Shown: positions 25,675-34,969, numbered from the stretch's first letter. The stretch: DNA of 52,573 nucleotides from an uncultured Oscillospiraceae bacterium (GCA_947585425.1 CANPWZ010000011.1:1-52573); one strand, 5' to 3'. A program made the numbers and translations. The notes: a model not told the origin generated them from the sequence alone.

Positions 25675-26550
25675 TCAGTCGATGGAGATCAGCTCGTACT
25701 CGGTGGAGCCCAGGCCCAGCGCCACCGCCGCCTTGACGGTGAGCAGGCCGTTGCGGGACTCGATGCGCTCGATGAGGGCCTTCTTGCCGGGGTCGGGAGA
25801 GTTGTACACCAGATCCAGGCAGGCCTGGTCCAGAGCCACCGGGTCCAGGGAGGCCAGGGCCCCCACGTCGCCCATCTCGGGGTCGGCGGCCACGTCGCAG
25901 CAGTCGCAGTCCACCGACAGGTTGGCCATCACGTTCATGAAGGCGAGCTTGTCGCCGTAGTAGTCCATCACGGCCTTGTCTGCGTCGGCCATGGACTCCA
26001 GGAACGCGTCGTGGTCGGAGGTCATCAGGGCGTTGAAGCCCTCGGCCCCGGTGCCGCCCACATGGATGTGCTGCTTGCCCTTAGAGGAGGCCAGGCCGAT
26101 GGACATGTTCTTCAGCGCGCCGCCGAAGCCGCCCATGGGGTGCCCCTTGAAGTGGGAGAGGATGAACAGGGAGTCGTAGTTCTTCATGTGGGTGCCCACA
26201 TAGTTGACCTTCAGGTGCTTGCCGCCCACAACGGGCAGCTCCATGTCGCCCTCCTCGTCCAGGATGTCCACCGGGGCGGCGTCGGTCCAGCCGTGGGCCT
26301 TCATGGTATCCCAGTGGGCGCGGGTAGTGTCCCGGGTGCCGGGATAGGCGGTGTTGCACTCCACGATGGCGCAGCCCACATGGTTGATGACGGGCCCCAG
26401 CAGGGCGGGGCGGAGGAAGTTCTGGTTGCCCGTCTCGCCGGAGTGGATCTTGACGCCCACCTTGCCGGGAAGCTGGACGCCCAGGGTGTCGTACAGGCGG
26501 ATGAGGGATTCGGGGGTGATGTTCTTCGTGAAATAGACTTTAGACTTCAT
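25675..26550 (-). CDS. DUF362 domain-containing protein
   Basis: A 291-residue protein with DUF362 features: KVGVKIHSGETGNQNFLRP, VECNTAYPGTRDTT, SHFKGHPMGGFGGALKN and IGLASSKGKQ. A CDCCD cluster lies near residue 210, in place of the ferredoxin-like CxxCxxC segment some relatives carry. DUF362 proteins are thought to bind Fe-S clusters, but the reaction is unknown. The ATG at 26550 has AGGAGGTAA upstream. It lies 20 bp after the AI-2E-family gene, so the two form an operon. Confidence 0.9.
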   Translation of the reverse strand: MKSKVYFTKNITPESLIRLYDTLGVQLPGKVGVKIHSGETGNQNFLRPALLGPVINHVGCAIVECNTAYPGTRDTTRAHWDTMKAHGWTDAAPVDILDEEGDMELPVVGGKHLKVNYVGTHMKNYDSLFILSHFKGHPMGGFGGALKNMSIGLASSKGKQHIHVGGTGAEGFNALMTSDHDAFLESMADADKAVMDYYGDKLAFMNVMANLSVDCDCCDVAADPEMGDVGALASLDPVALDQACLDLVYNSPDPGKKALIERIESRNGLLTVKAAVALGLGSTEYELISID

Positions 26551-26570
26551 GTCTTTACCTCCTGTTTTGG

Positions 26571-27785
26571 TTATTTCTTTTCTTCTGATTCCCCGGAGGG
26601 GTCGTTCTCTTTGTCGTATTCGGCCAGCAGCTCCGTGCCGCCGCGCTTTTTCAGTCCGAAGCGGATGAGCCGGCGGGCGATGTCGTAGATGACGGCGAAC
26701 AGGGGCACCCCCACGATCATCCCCAGGATGCCCCACAGCCCGCCGAACAGCAGGATGGAGAACAGCACCCAGAAGCTGGAGAGGCCGGTGGTGTTGCCCA
26801 GGATCTTCGGGCCGATGAGGTTGCCGTCCACCTGCTGGAGGATCACGATGAAGATGAGGAAGTACAGGCAGTGCATGGGGTTTTCCAGCAGGAGCAGGAG
26901 GGCGGAGGGGATGGCGCCGATGAAGGGGCCGAAGAAGGGGATGATGTTGGTGACCCCCACCACCACGCTGATGAGGGCGGCGGACTCAAAGCCCAGCAGG
27001 GAGGTGACGGCAAAGCAGATGACCCCGATGATGGCCGAGTCCACCAGCTTGCCCATGAGGAAGCCGTTGAACATTTTGTCGGCGTAGTGCATCTCGTCCT
27101 CGATGAGGGCGGCGGCCCGGCGGGGGAAGATCCCGTAGAGCACCATCTTGGCCTGGACGGCGAACAGCTTGCGGCTGGCCAGGAAATAGATCGAGATCAG
27201 GATGCCCAGGAACAGGTTTTTCAGCACCGAGAAGAAGGCCGCCAGCTGGGTGGTGATCTGGGTGATGAGGGTGTTCACGGTGGGCATCAGGCCGGTCTGC
27301 ATCCACTCGTTGAATTTGTCGACGGCGGTGGAGTACACCGAGTCCCAAAGGGTCTGGAGCTGGGGCTGATCCTCCAGCACCTTGTGGAGCCAGCGGTTGG
27401 CGTTGGCAAGCTGCCCGGGGATGGCGTTGGCGATGGCCACGATGCTCTCCCACACCTGGGGGATGACCAGCATCACCAGGGCCCAGATGATCAGCACCGC
27501 CAGCGCCAGGGCCAGCACGATGGCGATGGCCGAGCGGACGCCCTTTTTCTCCTTCAACGCGGGGATCTTTGCCAGCAGGTTCTCCAGCCGGTTGCACACA
27601 GGGGACAGCACGTAGGCGATGGCCGCCCCGTAGAGGAAGGGCATCAGGATGCCGGCCACCACGGCCGCGAACCGGGACAGCTCCGGCAGACGGAACAGCA
27701 GGAAGAAGAACAACAGGCTGACCACGATGACCGCCACGCCGGTGACGCCCAGCTTGATATATTTCTTGTTATCAGGGTCCTTCAA
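26571..27785 (-). CDS. AI-2E family transporter (putative permease)
   Basis: About 404 residues with roughly eight helices, the family hallmark ISVVVGVTNIIPFFGPFIGAIP and the C-terminal LIGPKILGNTTGLSSFWVL and GLWGILGMIVGVPLFAVIYD. Family members include the TqsA-type autoinducer exporter and Na+/H+ antiporters, so the substrate is open. The start is placed at a TTG (27785) because GGGGGGTGAT, close to the full anti-16S sequence, sits 4 nt before it; the frame stays open to 27857. The gene precedes DUF362 by 20 bp. Confidence 0.88.
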   Translation of the reverse strand: MKDPDNKKYIKLGVTGVAVIVVSLLFFFLLFRLPELSRFAAVVAGILMPFLYGAAIAYVLSPVCNRLENLLAKIPALKEKKGVRSAIAIVLALALAVLIIWALVMLVIPQVWESIVAIANAIPGQLANANRWLHKVLEDQPQLQTLWDSVYSTAVDKFNEWMQTGLMPTVNTLITQITTQLAAFFSVLKNLFLGILISIYFLASRKLFAVQAKMVLYGIFPRRAAALIEDEMHYADKMFNGFLMGKLVDSAIIGVICFAVTSLLGFESAALISVVVGVTNIIPFFGPFIGAIPSALLLLLENPMHCLYFLIFIVILQQVDGNLIGPKILGNTTGLSSFWVLFSILLFGGLWGILGMIVGVPLFAVIYDIARRLIRFGLKKRGGTELLAEYDKENDPSGESEEKK

Positions 27786-27870
27786 CGGGATCACCCCCCG
27801 GTGAGATCGGAACTCACCACCATGATAGCTAACTGCCGCGGAAAAGTCAAGCGTCAACGGGGCAAAACCG

Positions 27871-30177
27871 CTATTGCCGCACGTCCACCTTCAGGGCGAT
27901 GACGGTGCGGTCGTCCCCCCCGCCGGAGCGCTTCCCGCTCTCCGCCAGCACCCGGGCGGCCAGCTCCTGAGGGGAGAGGCCGTCGAACTCCGCCAGCATG
28001 GCCCGGAGCCACAGATCGTCCTTCCCGGAGACGACGCCGTCGGTGATGAGCAGCACGCAGTCCCCGGCGGCAAGCTCCAGGGGGAACACGTCGGTCCCGT
28101 CCCCGCCCAGGCCCGCGGGGAGGGCGTCCCCCGCCAGCCGCTCCACCTGGGCCCCCCGGCGGAGATAGGTGGGGGCGGCCCCCAGCTTATACACCGCCCC
28201 CTTCCCGGTGAACAGGTCCAGCCGCAGCAGGTCGATGGTGGTGAAGCCCCCCTCCGCCTCCCCCCGGAGGGCCAGGGCCTCCCCCACGGTCTTGAGGGCC
28301 TCCTCCGCCGGCAGACCCGCCCGGAGGAATTTCTCCAGCAGGGAAAGGGCGCACTCGCTGTCGGTGCGGGCGGCGGCGCCGCTGCCCATGCCGTCGCACA
28401 GCAGGAAGCTCAGCACACCGGCGTCGTCCTTGAACCAGAGCCCCGCGTCCCCGCTGACCGGGGTGCCGTCTCGGTCCGCCGCCGCGCCGCCGGCCATCAC
28501 CATCAGCGGCTCCCGCTGGCAGAGGCGGGCGGCGTCCTTGTCCCCCTCCGCCGCCCGGAGGGGGCAGCCCACCACCGAACTCAGGACGGCCAGCTTCTCC
28601 GGGGCAGAGAGGGCCTCGGCGCCGGGGCCGTCCACCTCCACGCGCAGATGGCCGTACTGGTCGGAGTACACCGCGCAGCGGCCCTCCAGCCCCAGGGAGG
28701 CCATGTGCCGCTTCACCAGCCGCTGGCGGCGCACATCCAGGTTGGGCTCTTTCGCCAGTTCCACCGCCGCCCGGTCCAGCACCGCCGCCATCTCCCCGTA
28801 CTGGGCGCAGACGGCTGCCCGGCTCTCCCGCACCCGGCTGTCGTACCGCCGGCGCTGGAGCAGGGCGGCCAGCTCCCAGTTGGCGGCCAAGAGGAAGGAG
28901 TCCAGCCGGACGCACCGGCGGGCAAAGTGGGGCGGGAAGTCCTCCGCCCGGCCCTCCCCCCGGTCCAGCATGGGGGTGAGCGCGTCGGACAGGGCGGTGC
29001 GGGTGGCCTGGTACTCGGTCTGCCAGCACCGCTCCCGCTGCCGGCATTTGACGCACACCCGGTCGGCGGCCCGGTCGAAGATACGGGCGGCGTCCCCGTC
29101 GTTGAGGGGGGCCTCCCGGCGGAAGGCGGAGCGGAGGGAGGCCGACACCGCCCGGAAAGCGGAGGCCGTCTTTCCCAGCTGGGAGGCCGCCAGCCGGCGG
29201 GCCCGGGGCTCCTCCCCGGCGGGGGCCTCCTGCTCCGCCAGCGAGGCGAAGCGGCGGAGCAGCTTATCGGGCAGCAGGAGGAACACCGCCGTCCCCACCG
29301 CCAGTTCCCGCAGGGCGGAGAGAGGGGCGGCCCCCGGCCACGTCCAGAACACCGCCGCCGCCCCGCTGAGCAGGAAGGCCCCGGCGCAGAGCATGCGGTT
29401 CTGTTTGGCGAACAGGCCGGAGAACAGGCCGGGGAAAGCGTAGATCAGGGTGTAACAGGGGGGCGTGCCGGCGGAGAGGTCCATGGCCAGGCCAGCGGTC
29501 ACCCCGGCGGCGGCCCCCATCCCCACCCCGCCCTTCCAGGCGCACAGCAGGGCGGCCGAGGCGCACAGCACCCGCCCCAGGGAGTGGCCCGCCGCCTCCA
29601 CCCGCGCCAGGGTCATGGCCACCGTCACCGCCAGCAGCAGCACCCCGGCGGTCTGGGGGACGGAGAGGCCCTCCTGCCCCCGGCGCTTCTCCCACACGTC
29701 GAAGGCCAGACGGTAGAGGTACACCGCCCCGGCGGTGAGGATCACCTCGGTGACGAAGCCCACCCGCGCCCCGGCGTCCCAGCCGGAGGCGGACTGGTAC
29801 ACGAACCCCACCAGCCCGTTGAGGGCCGCCGCCACTGCCGGCATGAACCAGGTCTTATGGTAGATCTGGAACTCCCCCAGGGCCAGGGCGATGGCGTAGA
29901 CCATCATGGAGGCGGCCACATACCGCAGCCCCTCCGCCAGCCCCCAGAAGGATAAGTAGCCCAGGGCCGCCCCCAGCAGGGCGGCGATCCCCTCCACGCC
30001 GGGGCCGCTGACCCCCACCAGCGCCAGGGCGAACAGGGAGTGCCCTCCCAGCAGCTCCGCCCCCGCCAGCACCGCCGCCAGGAGAAAGCGCACCCCGCAG
30101 TCGCTGAGGCGCAGCGCCAGCGACGCCGGCAGCCGGCGGGCGGGCTTGTCCCCCATGGTATTCTCTTTTGTGAGCAT
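27871..30177 (-). CDS. spoIIE: Stage II sporulation protein E (PP2C-type phosphatase)
   Basis: A 768-residue protein. Residues about 10-290 hold around ten membrane helices; a regulatory region with a CVKCRQRERCW motif follows (about 390-400), then a C-terminal PP2C domain with LLCDGMGSGAAAR, FTTIDLLRLDLFTG, LLITDGVVSGKDD and GGGDDRTVIALKV. SpoIIE dephosphorylates SpoIIAA to activate sigma-F in the forespore and helps asymmetric division. The ATG at 30177 has GGAGGG upstream. TATAAT lies at 30208-30213 without a good -35, as at Spo0A-activated promoters. It is divergent from dusB. Confidence 0.95.
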   Translation of the reverse strand: MLTKENTMGDKPARRLPASLALRLSDCGVRFLLAAVLAGAELLGGHSLFALALVGVSGPGVEGIAALLGAALGYLSFWGLAEGLRYVAASMMVYAIALALGEFQIYHKTWFMPAVAAALNGLVGFVYQSASGWDAGARVGFVTEVILTAGAVYLYRLAFDVWEKRRGQEGLSVPQTAGVLLLAVTVAMTLARVEAAGHSLGRVLCASAALLCAWKGGVGMGAAAGVTAGLAMDLSAGTPPCYTLIYAFPGLFSGLFAKQNRMLCAGAFLLSGAAAVFWTWPGAAPLSALRELAVGTAVFLLLPDKLLRRFASLAEQEAPAGEEPRARRLAASQLGKTASAFRAVSASLRSAFRREAPLNDGDAARIFDRAADRVCVKCRQRERCWQTEYQATRTALSDALTPMLDRGEGRAEDFPPHFARRCVRLDSFLLAANWELAALLQRRRYDSRVRESRAAVCAQYGEMAAVLDRAAVELAKEPNLDVRRQRLVKRHMASLGLEGRCAVYSDQYGHLRVEVDGPGAEALSAPEKLAVLSSVVGCPLRAAEGDKDAARLCQREPLMVMAGGAAADRDGTPVSGDAGLWFKDDAGVLSFLLCDGMGSGAAARTDSECALSLLEKFLRAGLPAEEALKTVGEALALRGEAEGGFTTIDLLRLDLFTGKGAVYKLGAAPTYLRRGAQVERLAGDALPAGLGGDGTDVFPLELAAGDCVLLITDGVVSGKDDLWLRAMLAEFDGLSPQELAARVLAESGKRSGGGDDRTVIALKVDVRQ

Positions 30178-30248
30178 GACCATCCCTCCGAAACCAGTAT
30201 TTCCCATATTATAGGACAGGCCGCCGAAAAAGGCCGTCGGAACCTGTC

Positions 30249-30277
30249 TTGCCCTCGGGAGGGATTTGTGGTACACT
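30249..30277 (+). promoter_or_regulatory. Promoter of the dusB-sigma-anti-sigma operon
   Basis: TTGCCC (30249-30254), a 17-bp spacer and TACACT (30272-30277), 28 bp before the dusB ATG. Confidence 0.55.
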
Positions 30278-30305
30278 ATGGAAAAACCGCGAGGGGAGGC
30301 CGCCT

Positions 30306-31277
30306 ATGAGGATCGGGACTGTGGAAGTGGATACCCGGCTGGCCCTGGCTCCCATGGCGGGGGTCACCGACCTGGCCTTCCGCACGGTGTGCCGGGAGCT
30401 GTCGGGCTGCTATACCGTCAGCGAGATGGTGAGCGCCAAGGCCCTCTGCTACGGGGACAAAAAGACCCCCGGCCTGCTGCGGCTGGGGGAGGAGGAGCGG
30501 CCCGCCGCCGTCCAGATCTTCGGCTCCGACGAGGACGCCATGGAGCGGGGCGCCGCCATCGCCCTGGAGAAGTCGGGGGCGGCGGTGCTGGACGTCAACA
30601 TGGGCTGCCCGGTGCCCAAGGTGGCGAACTCCGGGGACGGCTCCGCCCTGATGCGCGACCCGGAGAAGGCCCAGCGTGTCCTCCGGGCCGCCGTCCGGGG
30701 AGCGGCGGGGGTCCCGGTGACGGTGAAGTTCCGCCTGGGCTGGGACAAGGGCTCCATCAACTGCGTGGAGTTCGCGAAACGCATGGAGGACGCCGGCGCG
30801 GCGGCGGTGGCCGTCCACGGCCGGACCAAGACGCAGATGTACTCCGGCACAGCCAACTGGGACTATATCCGGGCGGTGAAGGAGGCGGTGTCCATCCCGG
30901 TCATCGCCAACGGGGACGTGTTCTCCGCCCGGGACGCGGTGCGCATTTTGAACATCACCGGGGCGGACATGGTGATGGTGGGCCGGGGGACCTTCGGCAA
31001 CCCCTGGCTCATGGAGCAGTGCGCCGCCGCCCTGGAGGGCCGGGAGGTCCCGTCCCCGCCGCCCCTGCCGGAGCGGTGCGACGTGGCCGCGCGGCAGTTC
31101 GAGCTGGCGCGGGCGTACAAGGGGGAGAAGATCGCCTGCCTGGAGATGCGGAAGCACTACGCCTGGTATCTCAGGGGGGTGCCCTACGCCTCCTATTGGA
31201 AGGAGCAGATCTGCAGGATCGAGACGGCGGAGGACTTTTACAAAGTCACCGCCGGGATCAAGCGGGATTTGAGGTAG
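30306..31277 (+). CDS. dusB: tRNA-dihydrouridine synthase B
   Basis: A 323-residue FMN enzyme of the Dus family: LALAPMAGVTDLAFR at the N-terminus, DVNMGCPVPKV with the catalytic Cys, VKFRLGWD, VHGRTKTQMYSG, IANGDVFS and VMVGRGTFGNPWL. It reduces uridines in the tRNA D-loop. GAGGGGAGG precedes the ATG. An ECF sigma gene follows after 11 bp, and the anti-sigma gene after that, so a tRNA-modification gene leads a stress-sigma operon. Confidence 0.94.
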   Translation: MRIGTVEVDTRLALAPMAGVTDLAFRTVCRELSGCYTVSEMVSAKALCYGDKKTPGLLRLGEEERPAAVQIFGSDEDAMERGAAIALEKSGAAVLDVNMGCPVPKVANSGDGSALMRDPEKAQRVLRAAVRGAAGVPVTVKFRLGWDKGSINCVEFAKRMEDAGAAAVAVHGRTKTQMYSGTANWDYIRAVKEAVSIPVIANGDVFSARDAVRILNITGADMVMVGRGTFGNPWLMEQCAAALEGREVPSPPPLPERCDVAARQFELARAYKGEKIACLEMRKHYAWYLRGVPYASYWKEQICRIETAEDFYKVTAGIKRDLR

Positions 31278-31288
31278 GGGGGCGCGGT

Positions 31289-31882
31289 ATGGACGAGACC
31301 GAACTGCTCCGCCGCGCCCGGGCCGGCGACCGGGACGCCTTCGGCGCGCTGGTGGAGCTCCATCAGAAACAGGTGTACCACCACGCCCTGCGCATGGTGG
31401 GGAATGGGGAGGACGCCGCCGACGTGGCCCAGGAGGCCTTTTTCAAGGCGTGGCGGTGCCTGCCCATGTTCCGGGGGGACAGCGCCTTCGCCACCTGGCT
31501 CTATAAACTCACCGACAACGCCGCCATCGACCTGCTCCGCCGGGAGAAAAAGCGCCGGTGGGACCTGGCCCTGGACGAGCTCCCCGCCGACGGGCCGTTC
31601 TTTGCCGGCGGCGCCCCCTCCCCCCAGGAGGCCCTGGAGGGGAAGGAGCTGGAGGAGGCGGTGGCGGTGGGCCTCGCCAAGCTCAGCGAGGACCACCGGC
31701 GGGTCCTGGTGCTGCGGGAGATCGACGGACTTTCCTACGGGGAGATCGCCGAGGCGCTGGACGTGGACCTGGGAACAGTGAAGTCCCGCATCGCCCGGGC
31801 GCGGATGGCCCTGGCGAAAATTTTGCGGGAGGGCGGGAACTTTTCCGGCCCTTCGCCGTCCAACGGTACAGGCAGGAGGTGA
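31289..31882 (+). CDS. RNA polymerase sigma factor, ECF (sigma-70 group 4)
   Basis: A 197-residue sigma factor. Region 2 spans about residues 20-90 (GEDAADVAQEAFFKAW, FATWLYKLTDNAAIDLLRR) and region 4 about 130-185 (RVLVLREIDGLSYGEIAEAL, then GTVKSRIARAR). It directs RNA polymerase to a specific regulon. GGGGGG precedes the ATG. The anti-sigma gene starts 5 bp downstream; its zinc-finger motif supports a sigma/anti-sigma pair of the SigW/RsiW type. Confidence 0.94.
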   Translation: MDETELLRRARAGDRDAFGALVELHQKQVYHHALRMVGNGEDAADVAQEAFFKAWRCLPMFRGDSAFATWLYKLTDNAAIDLLRREKKRRWDLALDELPADGPFFAGGAPSPQEALEGKELEEAVAVGLAKLSEDHRRVLVLREIDGLSYGEIAEALDVDLGTVKSRIARARMALAKILREGGNFSGPSPSNGTGRR

Positions 31883-31887
31883 GGGCC

Positions 31888-32718
31888 GTGGAGCATGACA
31901 AGTACATCGAGTGGATGAGCGCCGCCCTGGACGGGGAGCTGTCCGCCGGGGAGCGGCGGGAGCTGGACGCCCATCTGGCGGAGTGCCCCGAGTGCGCCGC
32001 CCTGTTCCGGGAGCTGTCCGAGCAGTCGGCCGCCCTGCGGTCCCTGGACTGCGGCGCGCCGGAGGACCTGCGGGACAGGATCATGGCCGGCCTGCCGGCG
32101 GAGGAGCCCCCGGCCCCCATCCACGAGCTGAAACAGCGGCCCCGGACAGAGAGTGGCAGGCGGCGCTGGGCGGGGCTCGCCGCCTGCGCGGCACTGGTCA
32201 TCGCCATCGGCGGGGCGGCGGCCCTCCACGGGCTGGGGACCTCCCCTGCCCCCGGCCCCAGAGGGGTATACGCGGCCCCCTCCGGCGAGCCCCTGCTCAT
32301 CGTGGAGACGCCGGGGGACCTTGCCCCGGAGCCGGATCACTATGCCTTTGAAAACGAACAGATCGTGCGGGTGTGCCGGGGCGCCACGCCGGAGGCCCCC
32401 TCCGCCCGGATCATCGGCGGGGCGGAGGAGCTGGCAGCCTTTGCAGCCCTGTTCCCGGAGGACGATCTCTCCGCTGTCACCGGGGCCTATGGCGGCAGCT
32501 TTTTTGAGGAAAACCGCCTGCTGGCGGTGGTGGTGGAGGAGCCCAGCGGCTCCATCCGCCACGCGCTGGACCCGGAGGGCCTGACCCTGGAGCGCGTCAC
32601 CGTGCTGCGGGAGGCCCCGGAGGAGATCACAGACGACAATGCCAGCTGGCTCATTTTGGCCGAGGTGGGGCCCGAATTTGACGGCGGGGACACCCTGGAG
32701 GTCGTGTTCACGGGCTGA
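31888..32718 (+). CDS. Zinc-finger anti-sigma factor, membrane-anchored
   Basis: A 276-residue protein starting at GTG after AGGAGGTGAGG. The N-terminus has the ZAS motif DAHLAECPECAAL (His-x3-Cys-x2-Cys, about residues 25-35), which binds the partner sigma. A single membrane helix follows near residue 95 (WAGLAACAALVIAIGGAA), then an extracytoplasmic domain of about 165 residues with no recognised family. This topology means the signal is probably sensed outside the cell and relayed by proteolysis. A terminator follows at 32737-32765. Confidence 0.9.
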   Translation: MEHDKYIEWMSAALDGELSAGERRELDAHLAECPECAALFRELSEQSAALRSLDCGAPEDLRDRIMAGLPAEEPPAPIHELKQRPRTESGRRRWAGLAACAALVIAIGGAAALHGLGTSPAPGPRGVYAAPSGEPLLIVETPGDLAPEPDHYAFENEQIVRVCRGATPEAPSARIIGGAEELAAFAALFPEDDLSAVTGAYGGSFFEENRLLAVVVEEPSGSIRHALDPEGLTLERVTVLREAPEEITDDNASWLILAEVGPEFDGGDTLEVVFTG

Positions 32719-32736
32719 CCTTCCTTTACATCTCAC

Positions 32737-32765
32737 AGAGGCGGCCGGGGGCCGCCTCTTTTTTT
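32737..32765 (+). terminator. Terminator of the dusB-sigma-anti-sigma operon
   Basis: A 9-bp stem (32737-32745 with 32751-32759), a 5-nt loop and TTTTTTT. Confidence 0.92.
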
Positions 32766-32804
32766 GCCCGCCGAAAATTCCTCGTCAAAATCCTCAAATA
32801 ACCG

Positions 32805-32833
32805 TTGCCAAGCGGCGGATTTTATTGTATAAT
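32805..32833 (+). promoter_or_regulatory. Promoter of the EF-G-like gene and structured leader
   Basis: TTGCCA (32805-32810), a 17-bp spacer and a perfect TATAAT (32828-32833). The transcribed leader holds a strong hairpin at about 32853-32878 (GCGCCGG pairing with CCGGCGC, plus inner pairs), before the ribosome site AGGAG. Confidence 0.8.
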
Positions 32834-32906
32834 TGCGGGTAGCGGTGTTTCGCGCCGGGAGGGACGTCCTCCGGCGCTGACCAATTCGTAAGGAGTGGAA
32901 ACAATT

Positions 32907-34955
32907 ATGAGCTATTCTGTCGACAAGATCCGCAACGTCGCTCTGCTGGGCCACAGCGGCAGCGGCAAGACCACCCTGGCCGAGAGCCTGCTGTTCGTCA
33001 CCGGGGCCATCGACCGCATGGGCAAGACCCCCGACGGCAACACCACCTGCGACTACGACCCCGAGGAGGTCAAGCGCCAGATCTCCATCTCCCTGGCCGT
33101 GGCCCCCGTGGAATATAACGGCTGCAAGATCAACGTGCTGGACGCCCCCGGCGCTTTCGACTTCGCCGGCGAGGTGGCGGAGGCCCTCTGCGCCGCCGAC
33201 GCGGCCATCCTGGTCTGCTCCGCCAAGGACGGTGTGTCCGTGGGCCTGGAGAAGGCCTGGAAGTACTGCGAGGAGCGCAAGCTGCCCCGGCTGATCTACG
33301 TGTCCAAGACCGACGAGGAGAACGCCGACTTTGCCGCCACCCTGGAGGCCCTCCGCACCCGGTTCGGCAACTCCATCGCCCCCGTGGCCGCCCCCGCCCC
33401 CGACGGCAAGACCGTGGTGGACCTGGTGGCGAACAAGGCCTATGAGATGGGCAAGGGCAAGCGCGCCGAGGTGGCCATCCCCGGCTCCATGGCCGACGAG
33501 GTGGAGACCCTCCGGGCCGAGCTGATGGAGTCCGCCGCCGGCACCGACGAGGAGCTGATGGAGAAGTTCTTTGACGCCATGGAGCTCTCCTCCGCCGACA
33601 CCGCCAAGGGCGTGTCCATCGGCGTGCGGGACTGCAGCCTGGTGCCCGTGCTGTGCGGCTCCGCCATCACCGGCCTCGGCAGCGCCATGCTGCTTGACAA
33701 CGTCATCGCCCTGGCCCCCAACCCCGCCGAGGGCAAACCCATGGAGACCGTGGACGGCGAGGCCGTCAAGGTGGATCCCTCCGGCGCCCCCGTGGCCTTC
33801 GTGTTCAAGACGGTGGCCGACCAGTACGGCAAGTATACCCTCATCAAGGCCGTGTCGGGGACCATCACCTCCGATCTGACCCTGTACAATCCCCGGACCA
33901 ACTCCAACGAGAAGCTGGGCCGCCTGTACACCATGCGGGGCAAGAAGACCGAGGAGATCAAGGAGATCCCCTGCGGCGACATCGGCGCCATCGGCAAGAT
34001 GGACAAGGTCAAGACCGGCGACACCCTCTGCAGCCCCGGCAGCAATGTGGAACTGAAGGGCGTGCCCTTCGCCGAGCCCAACTACTCCGTGGCCATCTCC
34101 CCCAAGACCCGGGGCCAGGAGGACAAGGTGGCTCAGGGCCTCTACCGCCTCAACGACGAGGATCCCTCTTTCACCCTGGTCAACAACGCCGAGACCCACC
34201 AGATGGTCCTCACCGGCGCCGGCGACATCCAGACCGACGTGCTGGTGTCCAAGCTCAAGAGCCGCTTCAACGTGGAGGCCGAGCTGGGCGAGACCCGGGT
34301 GGCCTACCGGGAGAAGATCCGCAAGACCGTATCCAAGCAGGGCCGCCACAAGAAGCAGACCGGCGGCAGCGGCCAGTTCGGCGACGTGTGGGTCCGCTTC
34401 GAGCCCAACCCCGAGGAAGAGGAGATGGTCTTTGCCGAGGAGGTCTTCGGCGGCTCCGTGCCCAAAAACTTCTTCCCCGCCGTGGAGAAGGGCCTCCGGG
34501 AGGCCTGCGTCCACGGGCCTCTGGCCGGCTACCCCGTGGTGAACCTGAAGACCGTGCTGTACGACGGCTCCTATCACCCCGTCGATTCTTCCGAGATCGC
34601 CTTCAAGACCGCCGCCCAGCTGGCCTACAAGGCCGCCATGCCCGAGGCCAACCCCGTGCTGCTGGAGCCCATCGGCGAGCTGAAGGTGACCATCCCCGAC
34701 AGCTACATGGGCGACGTGATGGGCGACATCACCAAGCGCCGGGGCCGCGTGATGGGCATGAACCCCACCGGCGACGGCGAGCAGGTGCTGGAGGCCGAGG
34801 TGCCCATGGCCGAGATGACCTCCTACGCCATCGACCTGCGGGCCATGACCCAGTCCCGGGGCTCCTTCACCTTCCACTTCGTGCGGTATGAGGACTGCCC
34901 CCCCGCCGCCCAGGAGAAGGCCATCGCCGCGGCGAAGGCCCTCCAGGAGGAATGA
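32907..34955 (+). CDS. Elongation factor G-like GTPase
   Basis: A 682-residue translational GTPase with the five-domain EF-G layout: G1 GHSGSGKTTL (residue 16), G3 DAPGAFDF, G4 SKTD, domain IV GGSGQFGDVWVRFEPN and domain V IPDSYMGDVMGDITKRRGRV. The G1, G3 and G4 motifs differ from canonical EF-G (GHIDAGKTT, DTPGH, NKMD), as in the EF-G-like paralogue group of Firmicutes and Thermotoga. The exact role is unclear; ribosome interaction is likely. The ATG follows AGGAG. Codon choice is strongly biased, suggesting high expression. Confidence 0.88.
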   Translation: MSYSVDKIRNVALLGHSGSGKTTLAESLLFVTGAIDRMGKTPDGNTTCDYDPEEVKRQISISLAVAPVEYNGCKINVLDAPGAFDFAGEVAEALCAADAAILVCSAKDGVSVGLEKAWKYCEERKLPRLIYVSKTDEENADFAATLEALRTRFGNSIAPVAAPAPDGKTVVDLVANKAYEMGKGKRAEVAIPGSMADEVETLRAELMESAAGTDEELMEKFFDAMELSSADTAKGVSIGVRDCSLVPVLCGSAITGLGSAMLLDNVIALAPNPAEGKPMETVDGEAVKVDPSGAPVAFVFKTVADQYGKYTLIKAVSGTITSDLTLYNPRTNSNEKLGRLYTMRGKKTEEIKEIPCGDIGAIGKMDKVKTGDTLCSPGSNVELKGVPFAEPNYSVAISPKTRGQEDKVAQGLYRLNDEDPSFTLVNNAETHQMVLTGAGDIQTDVLVSKLKSRFNVEAELGETRVAYREKIRKTVSKQGRHKKQTGGSGQFGDVWVRFEPNPEEEEMVFAEEVFGGSVPKNFFPAVEKGLREACVHGPLAGYPVVNLKTVLYDGSYHPVDSSEIAFKTAAQLAYKAAMPEANPVLLEPIGELKVTIPDSYMGDVMGDITKRRGRVMGMNPTGDGEQVLEAEVPMAEMTSYAIDLRAMTQSRGSFTFHFVRYEDCPPAAQEKAIAAAKALQEE

Positions 34956-34969
34956 CCCAGGAAATACGG

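Noticed and set aside
30208-30242. A Spo0A box at the spoIIE promoter
   Set aside because: The nearest match to TGTCGAA (around 30236-30242) needs a substitution and an insertion; too weak to claim.
32733-34877. A 714-codon minus-strand open frame opposite the EF-G-like gene
   Set aside because: Repetitive Gly-His-Leu-rich translation mirrors the codon bias of the plus-strand gene; no homology or start signal.
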